64,000 nt of DNA, from positions 434,001-498,000 of the forward strand of contig NZ_LGUI01000005.1 in the NCBI RefSeq assembly GCF_002891295.1, in the 5' to 3' direction. The notes beneath the pieces are model-generated. The model was not told the DNA's origin. It ran no database searches and saw only the letters and a list, made by a program, of their open reading frames with translations. Below, piece after piece: positions 41,513-49,698 of the stretch. This DNA is from Streptomyces eurocidicus. GTDB lineage: Bacteria > Actinomycetota > Actinomycetes > Streptomycetales > Streptomycetaceae. A program made the translations under genes and the position numbers. Position 1 is the stretch's first letter, and each line of letters starts with the position of its first letter.

Positions 41513-42172
41513 TCAGGCCACCTGTCCCAGGTCGGCGAGGACCGCCGCGCGGAGCGGCTCGATGTCCGTGCCCACCCGCTGGAGGGTCCGTGCGAGCAGT
41601 TCGTCCCCGGGGGTGAGGAGGCCCAGCATGACGTGGGCGAGCGTGATGCGGTCGTCGGGCTGCGCGAGCATCACCTTGGACGCGGCCTCCAGCGCCCGGG
41701 TGCCGTGCCCGGTGAAGGGCAGGTGGGCGTCGGGCGCGAGGCCCGGGACCACGGTCGACGCGGGCGCGGGGCCCGGCGCCGGCACCGCGGCCTTGCGGCG
41801 CCCGAACGGCAGCCACCCCCGGCGGGCCGGCTCCGGGGCGGGGACAGGGGCGGCGGCCGGTGCGGCAGCGGCGGGCGCGTGGTTCCGCTCGAAGTGCGCG
41901 CGCACGGCGGCCAGGTCGATGCCGGCGCCCGTCAGGGCCTCCCGGTCCTCCTCGGCCAGCCCGAGGCCCCCGTCCGCCGCGGCGAGCACCGCCGGCCGGT
42001 ATGCCTCGTACGTGACGCCGAGCCGGGCCGGCGCGAGCAGCGGGGCGTCCTTCTCGGCCACGAGCCCGAGCATCAGGTGCTCGCTGCCGATCCACGGGTG
42101 CCCCAGCTCACGGGCCTCCTGCTGGGCGCGGATCACCGTCATCCGCGCGTTCAGGGTGAACCGTTCGAACAT
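41513..42172 (-). CDS. Clp N-terminal-domain protein (no ATPase)
   Basis: 219 residues. FERFTLNARMTVIRAQQEAR and LGHPWIGSEHLMLGLVAEKD form one Clp_N repeat (about 1-75). After an Ala/Pro linker (about 97-135), a second repeat follows (TRALEAASKVMLAQPDDRIT, HVMLGLLTPGDELLARTL). No AAA+ module is present, so it cannot unfold substrates alone; it could act as an adaptor or decoy for ClpC/ClpP. The start is two bases after the stop of the helix-turn-helix gene and its ribosome site overlaps that stop, so translation is coupled. Confidence 0.85.
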   Translation of the reverse strand: MFERFTLNARMTVIRAQQEARELGHPWIGSEHLMLGLVAEKDAPLLAPARLGVTYEAYRPAVLAAADGGLGLAEEDREALTGAGIDLAAVRAHFERNHAPAAAAPAAAPVPAPEPARRGWLPFGRRKAAVPAPGPAPASTVVPGLAPDAHLPFTGHGTRALEAASKVMLAQPDDRITLAHVMLGLLTPGDELLARTLQRVGTDIEPLRAAVLADLGQVA

Positions 42173-42174
42173 GC

Positions 42175-42399
42175 CTACCTCCTGGAGTGCTTCTTGTGGA
42201 CGGCCTGCCTGCTGACGCCGAGCGCGGCCCCGATCTCTTCCCAGGACCAGCCCTGCCGCCGGGCGCTGTCGACCTGGAGCACCTCCAGGCGCTCCACCAG
42301 CCGCCGCAGCGCGGCGACGGCGCGGAGCCCGACGCGGGGATCACTGTGCATGGCGGCCTCGGTGGTGGCGACCGCGTCGTTCGCATCCGTTCCGGCCAT
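42175..42399 (-). CDS. small helix-turn-helix protein co-operonic with ClpN gene
   Basis: 74 residues. The C-terminal half is a sigma-region-4-like helix-turn-helix (WSWEEIGAALGVSRQAVHKK); the N-terminal half is an amphipathic helical region suited to dimerisation. It ends just after the recognition helix. No ribosome site precedes the ATG; -35 TTGACA and -10 TAGGTT are placed so that transcription would start at the A of ATG (leaderless). Two copies of a 16-base dyad overlap these promoter elements, so autoregulation by this protein is the simplest reading. Confidence 0.8.
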   Translation of the reverse strand: MAGTDANDAVATTEAAMHSDPRVGLRAVAALRRLVERLEVLQVDSARRQGWSWEEIGAALGVSRQAVHKKHSRR

Positions 42400-42402
42400 G
42401 CC

Positions 42403-42445
42403 GTCAACCTAGGGTGACGGCATGGCGATGTCAATCTACGTTGAC
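42403..42445 (-). promoter_or_regulatory. leaderless promoter overlapped by two related operators
   Basis: On the minus strand, TTGACA (42434-42429), 17 bases, TAGGTT (42411-42406), then six bases to the ATG at 42399. Operator copies GTCAACCTAGGGTGAC (42403-42418, over the -10) and GTCAATCTACGTTGAC (42430-42445, over the -35) share the pattern GTCAAyCTAsGkTGAC. Start positions are 27 bases apart. Confidence 0.75.
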
Positions 42446-42531
42446 GAGGCGGGCGGAGGAAGCCATGGCCGCCGAAGGTACATGTCGGAATTCCGCGAGC
42501 CGGAAGCGCCCGTACGGACGATCCTGGAGTC

Positions 42532-44109
42532 ATGCCAGCCACGACAGCGGCGCCCGCCACGTCCGGGCCCGCCCGTACGCCCCCTCCCCGGGTCCTGCCC
42601 GCGGCGCCCGCCGCGCCCGCCGCGTCCGGTCCCATGCACACCGACTTCGACCGCTGCGTCAGGGCGGTGCGTTCCCGGGACGCACGCTTCGACGGATGGT
42701 TCTTCACCGCCGTCCTCACCACCCGCATCTACTGCCGCCCGAGCTGTCCGGCCGTACCCCCGAAGGACCGGAACATGTCCTTCTACCCCAGTGCGGCCGC
42801 CGCCCAGCAGGCCGGTTTCCGGGCCTGCAAGCGCTGCCGCCCCGACGCCAGCCCCGGCTCGCCGCAGTGGAACGAGCGGGCCGACCTCGTCGCCCGCGCC
42901 ATGCGGCTGATCGGCGACGGCACCGTCGACCGCGAGGGCGTCCCCGGCCTCGCCGCCCGCCTCGGCTACAGCACCCGCCAGATCGAGCGGCAGCTGCGTG
43001 CCGAACTCGGCGCCGGCCCGCTCGCCCTCGCCCGCGCCCAGCGCGCCCAGACCGCCCGCCTCCTCATCGAGACCAGCGACCTGCCCATGGCCGACGCCGC
43101 TTTCGCGGCCGGCTTCTCCTCCATCCGCGCCTTCAACGAGACGGTCCGCGAGGTCTTCGCCCTCACCCCGACCGAACTCCGGGCCCGCGCCGCTCACGGG
43201 CGCGCGCCCGCCGCACCCGGCGTGCTCACCCTCCGGCTGCCCTTCCGGGCGCCCCTGTGCCCCGACAACCTCTTCGGCCACCTCGCCGCCACGGCCGTAC
43301 CCGGCGTGGAGGAGTGGCGCGACGGCGCGTACCGCCGCACCCTGCGCCTCCCGTACGGGCAGGGGACCGTCGCCCTGGCCCCCCGCCCCGACCACATCGC
43401 GTGCCGCCTCGCCCTCACCGACCAGCGCGACCTCGCGGGCGCCATCAGCCGCTGCCGCGGCCTCCTCGACCTCGACGCCGACCCCGAGGCCGTCGACGAA
43501 CTGCTCGGCGCGGACGAACGGCTGGCGCCGCTCGTCGCCGAGGCCCCCGGCAGGCGGGTGCCGCGCACCGTCGACCCGGCGGAGTTCGCCGTACGCGCCG
43601 TGCTCGGCCAGCAGGTCTCGACCGCCGCGGCCCGCACCCTCGCCGCCCGGCTCGTCACCGCGCACGGACAGCCCGTACGCGACCCCCTGGGCGGCACGCT
43701 CACCCACCTCTTCCCCTCGGCCGAGGAACTCTCCGGCCTCGACCCCGCCGCCCTCGCCATGCCCGCGGGGCGCCGCGCCACCGTCGTCCGCCTGGTACGC
43801 GCCCTCGCCACCGGCGAGCTCGACCTCGGCGTCGGCAGCGACCGGGCCGAGGCCCGCGCCCGGCTCGCCGCGCTCCCCGGCATGGGCCCCTGGACCACCG
43901 GGATCATCGCCATGCGGGCCCTCGGCGACCCCGACGCCTTCGTCCCCACGGACCTCGGCGTCCGGCGGGCCGCCACCGCCCGCGGCCTGCCCTCGACCCC
44001 CGGCGCGCTGACCCGCCACGCCACCGCCTGGCGGCCCTGGCGCTCCTACGCCGTCCAGTACCTCTGGTCCGCCGACGACCACGCCGTCAACCACATGCCG
44101 GCCCACTGA
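42532..44109 (+). CDS. alkA: AdaA-AlkA fusion: methyl-phosphotriester sensor/3-methyladenine DNA glycosylase
   Basis: 525 residues. After a 34-residue Ala/Pro-rich extension comes the Ada zinc domain with Cys68, Cys72, Cys99 and Cys102 (YCRPSCP and FRACKRCRPD). An AraC helix-turn-helix follows (LAARLGYSTRQIERQL, DAAFAAGFSSIRAFN), then AlkA N-terminal and HhH-GPD glycosylase domains (LPGMGPWTTGIIAMRALGD) with catalytic Asp474 in VPTDLG. It should excise alkylated bases and act as a methylation-activated transcription factor. The C-terminal methyltransferase domain of Ada is missing but is encoded next door as ogt. GGAG precedes the ATG at 42532; an internal ATG at residue 35 is an alternative start. 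Confidence 0.9.
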   Translation: MPATTAAPATSGPARTPPPRVLPAAPAAPAASGPMHTDFDRCVRAVRSRDARFDGWFFTAVLTTRIYCRPSCPAVPPKDRNMSFYPSAAAAQQAGFRACKRCRPDASPGSPQWNERADLVARAMRLIGDGTVDREGVPGLAARLGYSTRQIERQLRAELGAGPLALARAQRAQTARLLIETSDLPMADAAFAAGFSSIRAFNETVREVFALTPTELRARAAHGRAPAAPGVLTLRLPFRAPLCPDNLFGHLAATAVPGVEEWRDGAYRRTLRLPYGQGTVALAPRPDHIACRLALTDQRDLAGAISRCRGLLDLDADPEAVDELLGADERLAPLVAEAPGRRVPRTVDPAEFAVRAVLGQQVSTAAARTLAARLVTAHGQPVRDPLGGTLTHLFPSAEELSGLDPAALAMPAGRRATVVRLVRALATGELDLGVGSDRAEARARLAALPGMGPWTTGIIAMRALGDPDAFVPTDLGVRRAATARGLPSTPGALTRHATAWRPWRSYAVQYLWSADDHAVNHMPAH

Positions 44110-44138
44110 CCGGCCCGCACCGCAGAGAGGATCGACCG

Positions 44139-44657
44139 ATGTCCGACACGACGACATCCCGCGTCCATACCGTCATCGACAGCCCGTACGGCCCCCTCAC
44201 GCTCGTCGCGACCGACGGCGTCCTCAGCGGCCTCTACATGACCGACCAGCGCCACCGCCCGGCCGAGGAGGCCTTCGGCGCCCACGACGACGCGCCGTTC
44301 CCCGAGACGCTGCGCCAGCTCGCGGCCTACTTCGCCGGCGAGTCGACCCGCTTCGACCTGCCGCTGCGCCTGGACGGCACGCCCTTCCAGCGCCGGGTCT
44401 GGGCCGGCCTCCAGGAGATCCCGTACGGCACGACGGTCTCCTACGGCGAACTCGCCGACCGGATCGGGGCGCCCGGCGCGTCCCGGGCCGTGGGCCTGGC
44501 GAACGGCAGGAACCCCATCGGCATCATCGTGCCCTGCCACCGGGTTATCGGGGCCGGGGGTGGTCTCACGGGGTATGGCGGCGGGCTGGAGCGTAAGAGG
44601 AGGCTGCTGGCGTTCGAGCGGGGTGGGGCGGGGACGGAGCAGGTGGGGTTGTTCTGA
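44139..44657 (+). CDS. ogt: methylated-DNA-protein-cysteine methyltransferase
   Basis: A 172-residue O6-alkylguanine-DNA alkyltransferase. Active-site Cys133 is in IVPCHRVIG, preceded by the DNA-binding helix GASRAVGLANGRNP and the FQRRVW segment. It removes O6-methyl from guanine in a suicide reaction. It lies 29 bases after the AdaA-AlkA fusion with its own AGAGAGG site, forming a two-gene alkylation-repair operon in which the Ada-like activator probably controls both. The gene ends at the repeat-A block. Confidence 0.93.
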   Translation: MSDTTTSRVHTVIDSPYGPLTLVATDGVLSGLYMTDQRHRPAEEAFGAHDDAPFPETLRQLAAYFAGESTRFDLPLRLDGTPFQRRVWAGLQEIPYGTTVSYGELADRIGAPGASRAVGLANGRNPIGIIVPCHRVIGAGGGLTGYGGGLERKRRLLAFERGGAGTEQVGLF

Positions 44658-44662
44658 GGGGG

Positions 44663-44830
44663 GTGCCGCTGCGCGGGGCTTTTCCCCACCCCGCCCCTTC
44701 CCGAAACCGGGGCTCCGCCCCGGACCCCGGTCCTCAATCGCCGGACGGGCTGATTTTCAGCCCGTCCGGCGATTGAGGACATTCGGGAAGGGGCGGGGTG
44801 GGGAAAAAGCCCGCCGCAGGCGCACCCCCG
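44663..44830. repeat. dispersed intergenic repeat A, complete copy
   Basis: A central perfect 24-base hairpin (arms 44730-44753 and 44757-44780, TTT loop) is flanked by inverted GGGGCTCCGCCCC and CGCCCCTTCCCG/GGGAAGGGGCG modules, as at 35033. One stem base pair differs from that copy on both arms (CAATCG/CGATTG against CAAACG/CGTTTG). It serves as the terminator between convergent ogt and the BCCT transporter. Confidence 0.78.
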
Positions 44831-44836
44831 CCCCGC

Positions 44837-46534
44837 CTACCCCCCGTCCTCGTCCCGGTCCCGCGCGCTCTCCACCACCCGCCGCAGCCGAGGATGCCGC
44901 ACCGGCCCCCGCTCCGTGATCGCCTCCCCGATCATCGTCCGCATCGCACTCCGCAACCCGTGCATCGCGTGGTGCCGGGCCGGCCCCGCGCCCGGGTCCT
45001 CGCGGAGTTCCCGCATCAGGGACCAGCACAGGGCCAGCATCACCAGGACGAACGGCAGGGCCACCAGGATCGTCGCGGACTGCAGCGACTTCAGGCCCCC
45101 GGCCACCAGCAGTACCGCCGCGACCGCCGCCATCAGCACCCCCCAGGTGACGACCAGCCAGGTGCGCGGGTGCAGCGCGCCCCGGCTGGACAGCGAGCCC
45201 ATCACCAGGGACGCCGAGTCGGCGCTGGTGATGAAGTACGTCATGACCAGCGCCATCGCGATCCAGGACGTCAGCGTCCCCAGCGGCAGCGTGTCCAGCA
45301 GCGCGAACAGCGACGCCTCCGCGCCCTCCCGCACCGTGCCCGCCATGTCCGCCTCGCCCGACATGTCGAGGCGCAGCGCGCTGCCGCCCATCACGCAGAA
45401 CCACACCACCGTCGCCCCGCTCGGCACCAGCAGCACCCCGATCAGGAACTCCCGGATCGTCCGGCCGTGCGAGATGCGGGCGATGAACGTCCCCACGAAG
45501 GGGGCCCAGGACAGCCACCACGCCCAGTAGAAGATGGTCCACGCGCCCAGCCACCCGGAGTCCGTGAAGGCCCCGGTGCGGGTCGCCAGGTTCAGCAGGT
45601 CGTGCAGATAGCCCCCGGTGGCCGCCGGGATGGTGTTGAGGACGAACACCGTCGGGCCGAGGACGAAGACGAAGAGCATCAGGCAGGCGGCGAGCGCGAT
45701 GTTGAGCGTGCTGAGCCACTTCACGCCCTTGTGCAGGCCGGAGAAGGCCGACAGGACGAACGCCGCCGACAGCGCGGCGATGATGATCAGCTCCAGGGAG
45801 GTGGAGTCCCGCACACCGGTCGTGATGTCGAGGCCCTTCGACACCTGGAGTGCGCCCAGGCCCAGGCTCGTGGCCGTGCCGAACACCGTCGCGAAGACCG
45901 CGAGCAGGTCGATGGCCCGGCCCGGCCAGCCGGCCGCCCGCTCCTCGCCGAGCAGCGGGACGAACGCCGAGCTGAGCCTGTTGCCGCGGCCCTTGCGGAA
46001 ACCGGCGTAGGCGAGCGCGAGACCGGACATCCCGTAGATCGCCCACGGGTGCAGCGTCCAGTGGAAGAACGAGTACTCCAGGGCGGTACGGGCCGCGGCC
46101 GGCGTCTCCGCGCTGATGCCGCTGCCCGGGGGCGGCGAGACGAAGTGCTGGAGCGGCTCGCCCACGCCGTAGAACATCAGCCCGATGCCCATGCCCGCGC
46201 TGAACATCATCGCGATCCAGACGAGGTTGCTGAACTCCGGCTGGTCGTCGTCCCGGCCGAGCCGGATCCGGCCGAACCGGCTGAAGGCGATGACCACGCA
46301 CAGGGCGAGGAAGACGTCGGCCGCGATGACGAACAGCCAGGCGAAATTGGACAGCACCCAGTTCAGGGCGGCCGACGACACCCGGTCGAAGGAGTGCTTG
46401 CCCAGTGCCGCCCAGGCGACCACCGCCAGCACCGCGGCGGCGCCGATCGCGACGAGGGTCATGTCCGGGGGCTCGTCCGGCGGTGGGCCGACCGGGACGG
46501 CGGGCGAGGGCGACTCGAATGCGTCGGTGCTCAT
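44837..46534 (-). CDS. BCCT-family transporter (betaine/choline/carnitine)
   Basis: A 565-residue, approximately 12-span secondary transporter. The family Trp-rich signature is WTIFYWAWWLSWAPFVGTF, and the substrate-site glycine stretch reads MFSAGMGIGLMFYGVGEPL. A charged C-terminal tail (SARDRDEDGG) might serve in osmosensing, as in BetP, although this is not proven. Na- or H-coupled uptake of glycine betaine, choline or carnitine is expected; the exact substrate is not readable. It is divergent from the glycerate kinase gene. Confidence 0.92.
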   Translation of the reverse strand: MSTDAFESPSPAVPVGPPPDEPPDMTLVAIGAAAVLAVVAWAALGKHSFDRVSSAALNWVLSNFAWLFVIAADVFLALCVVIAFSRFGRIRLGRDDDQPEFSNLVWIAMMFSAGMGIGLMFYGVGEPLQHFVSPPPGSGISAETPAAARTALEYSFFHWTLHPWAIYGMSGLALAYAGFRKGRGNRLSSAFVPLLGEERAAGWPGRAIDLLAVFATVFGTATSLGLGALQVSKGLDITTGVRDSTSLELIIIAALSAAFVLSAFSGLHKGVKWLSTLNIALAACLMLFVFVLGPTVFVLNTIPAATGGYLHDLLNLATRTGAFTDSGWLGAWTIFYWAWWLSWAPFVGTFIARISHGRTIREFLIGVLLVPSGATVVWFCVMGGSALRLDMSGEADMAGTVREGAEASLFALLDTLPLGTLTSWIAMALVMTYFITSADSASLVMGSLSSRGALHPRTWLVVTWGVLMAAVAAVLLVAGGLKSLQSATILVALPFVLVMLALCWSLMRELREDPGAGPARHHAMHGLRSAMRTMIGEAITERGPVRHPRLRRVVESARDRDEDGG

Positions 46535-46678
46535 GTCGCCCCACTATGGCCGGGAAAGACCGGAATGGGCGGGCTGGCACGCCGCGCGCGGGCATGGGCA
46601 ACCGCGCACACGTCCGGGTAGGGTCGCGGCGCGACCGCCGGTGCGAACCGCACGGCCCGGAAGCGAGGGGATGGCGCG

Positions 46679-47827
46679 TTGTCGGACGCAGCACGGGCGG
46701 GGCGGGTCCTGATCGCCGCGGACAAGTTCAAGGGCTCGCTGACGGCCGCCCAGGTCGCCGAGCACCTCACCACCGGCCTGCGGGCCGCCGCCGGGCCCGG
46801 GCTCCACGTCACGGCCCTGCCGGTCGCCGACGGCGGCGACGGCACGGTGGACGCGGCGCTGGCCGCCGGTTTCGAGCGCCGTGAGGTACGGGTGACGGGG
46901 CCGCTCGGCGAGCCGGTCACCGCCGCGTACGCGCTCCGCGCGGGCACCGCCGTGGTGGAGATGGCCGAAGCGTCGGGCCTGCGCCACCTGCGGGGCTCCT
47001 TCGCGCCGCGCACCGCGACGACGTACGGCACCGGGGAGCTGCTGCGGGCCGCGCTCGACGCGGGCGCCCGCACGGTGGTCCTCGGCGTCGGCGGCAGCGC
47101 CACGACGGACGGCGGTGCCGGGGCGCTGAGCGCGCTGGGCGCCCGGCTCCTCGACGCGACCGGGACCCCCGTGGGCCCGGGCGGCGCGGCGCTGGCCGGC
47201 CTCGCCACGGCCGATCTCACCGGGCTCGACCCCCGGCTCCGGTCCACCCGGCTCGTGCTCGCCTCCGACGTCGACAACCCGCTCACGGGCCCGCACGGCG
47301 CCGCCGCCGTCTACGGGCCCCAGAAGGGCGCGAGCGCGGCCGACGTGGCCGTGCTGGACGCCGCCCTCGCCCACTACGCGGCGGTCCTGGACGGCGGGGC
47401 GCTGGCGGGCGCTCCCGGCGCGGGAGCCGCCGGAGGGCTCGGCTACGGCGCCCTGGCCGGGCTCGGCGCGGCCTTCCGCCCCGGCATCGAGGTGATGCTC
47501 GACGTCCTGGGCTTCCCGGCGGCCCTGGAGTCGGCCGGTCTCGTCATCACGGGGGAGGGTTCCCTGGACGCCCAGACCCTCCACGGCAAGGCCCCCGCCG
47601 GCGTGGCGGCCGCCGCCCGCGCGCGGGGCGTCCCGGTGATCGCGGTCTGCGGCCGGCTGTCCCTGTCGGCGGAAGCACTGCGTACGGCGGGCTTCCGCCG
47701 TGCGTACGCGCTGACGGACCTGGAGCCGGACCCGGCCCGCTGCATGACCCTCGCCGGGCCCCTGCTGGAACGGCTGGCGGAGCGGATCGTGGTGGACGGG
47801 CTGAGAATCAGCCCGTCCGGCGCTTGA
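46679..47827 (+). CDS. glycerate kinase (type I)
   Basis: 382 residues. VLIAADKFKGSLTAAQVA is the N-terminal signature; PVADGGDGTVDA and GVGGSATTDGGAG follow, with LVITGEGSLDAQTLHGK near the active site. It phosphorylates glycerate from glyoxylate or serine metabolism. I chose the TTG at 46679 (GAGGGG eight bases upstream); the nearby ATG at 46671 is out of frame. The last dozen codons (DGLRISPSGA) are made of a repeat-A hairpin arm, so the C-terminus has been shaped by repeat sequence. Confidence 0.9.
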   Translation: MSDAARAGRVLIAADKFKGSLTAAQVAEHLTTGLRAAAGPGLHVTALPVADGGDGTVDAALAAGFERREVRVTGPLGEPVTAAYALRAGTAVVEMAEASGLRHLRGSFAPRTATTYGTGELLRAALDAGARTVVLGVGGSATTDGGAGALSALGARLLDATGTPVGPGGAALAGLATADLTGLDPRLRSTRLVLASDVDNPLTGPHGAAAVYGPQKGASAADVAVLDAALAHYAAVLDGGALAGAPGAGAAGGLGYGALAGLGAAFRPGIEVMLDVLGFPAALESAGLVITGEGSLDAQTLHGKAPAGVAAAARARGVPVIAVCGRLSLSAEALRTAGFRRAYALTDLEPDPARCMTLAGPLLERLAERIVVDGLRISPSGA

Positions 47828-47945
47828 GGACACCGCGCGGAGCGCGGAACAGGGAGTCCGGGGTGCGAAGCCCCCGGATGGGGGCACCTCCTGGGGGCAC
47901 CCCCAGCGGTAGCTGGGGGAGGTAGCCGGGGGAGGGAAGGGGCGG
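47794..47945. repeat. repeat A fragment fused to repeat C
   Basis: GGACGGGCTGA (47794-47804) and TCAGCCCGTCC (47808-47818) form the repeat-A hairpin inside the end of the glycerate kinase gene. The GGGAAGGGGCGGG module lies at the far end. In between is repeat C, with hairpin CCCCCAGC-GGTA-GCTGGGGG (47900-47919). Related repeat-C units occur at 55871 and 59988. Confidence 0.65.
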
Positions 47946-47988
47946 GTAGGGGAAAACACCCCTGCCGCGCCCGCCCCCACCCACCCCG

Positions 47989-48036
47989 CGAACGCGACGA
48001 CCCCCCGGACAGAAGCCCGGGGGGTCGTCGCGTTCG
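47989..48036. terminator. 20-base perfect hairpin terminator
   Basis: Arms 47989-48008 and 48017-48036 pair exactly around an eight-base loop. It lies between the convergent glycerate kinase and pssA genes and ends 12 bases after the pssA stop. Confidence 0.82.
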
Positions 48037-48048
48037 TACAGGAAACCG

Positions 48049-48888
48049 CTACGGCAGCTGCGCCGCCCGCGCCTCCCGCCGGTTGTCACGGAACGTGTTC
48101 ACCCGGCGCGCCGTCGCGAACAGCGGGATCACGGCGCCCAGGACGACCTGGAGCGCACAGCCCGTCTGGAGCAGGAGCTCGCCGCCCGGGGCGTCGAAGG
48201 CCCACGCCGCCAGCAGGCCCATGCTCAGCACGATCCAGCTCAGCATCGCCACCGCGAGACGACCCCGCGGCTTGGGGTACTCGACCCGGCTGACCATCAG
48301 CCACGCCACACCCACGATCGCCAGCAGCGTCGGGACGAAGGGCAGCTCCAGCAGCACGATCGAGACGACCGTCAGCGCGCCGAAGGGGCTCGGCATCCCC
48401 TGGAAGATGCCGTCCCGCAACTGGACGCACGAGAAGCGTGCCAGCCGCAGCACCACCGCCAGCAGCACCACGACCGCGGCCACGGCCGAGACCCGCTGGT
48501 GCGCGTCGTCGGCCACCATGCCCCAGACGACCACGAAGTACGCCGGTGCGAGACCGAAGCTGATCAGGTCGGAGAGGTTGTCGAGCTCCGCGCCCATCGC
48601 CGAGCTGCGCAGCTTGCGCGCCACGAGCCCGTCGAAGAGGTCGAAGATCGACGCGAGCAGCATCAGTATCACCGCGGTGGCCGCGCTGTGGCGGGCCATG
48701 CCGCCGTCCTCGTTGCCCGTGAGGTGCGGGATGAGGACACCGGTGGTGGTGAAGTACACCGCCATGAAGCCGCAGATCGCGTTACCCAGCGTGAGGGTGT
48801 CCGCTATCGACAGCCGGGTGGACAGCGGAATGTCCTCCGTGTCCTCCGCCTCGGGCACCCAGGAAGCCTGTGTGTCCTGATCAATCAC
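48049..48888 (-). CDS. pssA: CDP-diacylglycerol-serine O-phosphatidyltransferase
   Basis: A membrane enzyme of about 279 residues that makes phosphatidylserine from CDP-diacylglycerol and serine. The CDP-alcohol phosphotransferase motif is complete: DGLVARKLRSSAMG, then AELDNLSD with the metal-binding Asp residues. Around eight hydrophobic spans follow. The GTG at 48888 lies within the end of psd (eight-base overlap); an alternative TTG is at 48894. Paired with psd, it forms the phosphatidylethanolamine branch of phospholipid synthesis. Confidence 0.93.
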   Translation of the reverse strand: MIDQDTQASWVPEAEDTEDIPLSTRLSIADTLTLGNAICGFMAVYFTTTGVLIPHLTGNEDGGMARHSAATAVILMLLASIFDLFDGLVARKLRSSAMGAELDNLSDLISFGLAPAYFVVVWGMVADDAHQRVSAVAAVVVLLAVVLRLARFSCVQLRDGIFQGMPSPFGALTVVSIVLLELPFVPTLLAIVGVAWLMVSRVEYPKPRGRLAVAMLSWIVLSMGLLAAWAFDAPGGELLLQTGCALQVVLGAVIPLFATARRVNTFRDNRREARAAQLP

Positions 48889-49528
48889 GGTCAAGGCGTG
48901 TCACCCCCGCCATGGTGGGCTGGCCGACCTCGACGGCGACCTCGACCCCGGCCGGGAGGTAGACGTCGACGCGCGAGCCGAAGCGGATCAGGCCGATCCG
49001 CTCGCCCTGCTCCACCTTTGTGCCCTGCGGCACATAAGGGACGATCCGTCGGGCGACGGCGCCGGCGATCTGCACCATCTCGATGTCACCGAGCTCGGTG
49101 TCGAAGTGCCAGACGACGCGCTCGTTGTTCTCGCTCTCCTTGTTGAACGCCGGGACGAACCCGCCGGGGATGTGCTCGACCGAGGTCACCGTGCCGGCCA
49201 GGGGGGCGCGGTTGACGTGGACGTTCAGCGGGCTCATGAAGATCGCGACGCGGGTGCGCCCGTCCTTCCACGGCATGATGCTCTGCACCACGCCGTCGGC
49301 GGGGGAGATGACCCGGCCCTGGGTGATCTCACGATCGGGGTCGCGGAAAAACCACAGCATGCCCGCCGCGAGCGCGGTGGTGGGCACGGCCAGCGCCGCC
49401 CAGCGGCCGGAGCGCCGGGCGCGGGTGAGGCTGACCGCCGCCGTGGCGACGGTCGGCAGGAGCCACGGCGATGCTCCGCGCGCGAGGCGGACGCGGCCGC
49501 GAGGTGCAGAGGAAGAGCTGTGGGGCAT
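48881..49528 (-). CDS. psd: phosphatidylserine decarboxylase (short, actinobacterial type)
   Basis: A 215-residue proenzyme. The autocleavage Gly-Ser that generates the pyruvoyl group is in IRFGSRVDVYLP near the C-terminus. Other family marks are WFFRDPDRE, SPADGVV and FMSPLNVHVNRAP. One N-terminal hydrophobic region (LAVPTTALAAGMLWFF) anchors it to the membrane. I use the ATG at 49528 (AAGG upstream); an upstream in-frame ATG would add 50 unlikely residues. It is co-transcribed with pssA and sits downstream of the ethylmalonyl-CoA operon. Confidence 0.92.
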   Translation of the reverse strand: MPHSSSSAPRGRVRLARGASPWLLPTVATAAVSLTRARRSGRWAALAVPTTALAAGMLWFFRDPDREITQGRVISPADGVVQSIMPWKDGRTRVAIFMSPLNVHVNRAPLAGTVTSVEHIPGGFVPAFNKESENNERVVWHFDTELGDIEMVQIAGAVARRIVPYVPQGTKVEQGERIGLIRFGSRVDVYLPAGVEVAVEVGQPTMAGVTRLDRD

Positions 49529-49698
49529 GGGTGACCTTCGTAGCGGAGGGTGCCGCGTAACGATTGGGGGACGGCGGCTTTCCGGGGATGGTATCGGTTG
49601 CGGGCGGCAACTGGCCAAGCGCCAGGGCCAGTCGATGGCCGAACTCCGATGACTGGGTGTGATCTTCTTCTCGGTCAAATCACCCCTAATCGGATCAA

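Noticed and set aside
46671..46679. ATG at 46671 as glycerate kinase start
   Set aside because: It is out of frame with the kinase; the in-frame TTG at 46679 has GAGGGG at suitable distance.
49529..49678. Longer phosphatidylserine decarboxylase start at 49678
   Set aside because: It adds 50 residues unlike the family; the ATG at 49528 gives the standard short actinobacterial enzyme.
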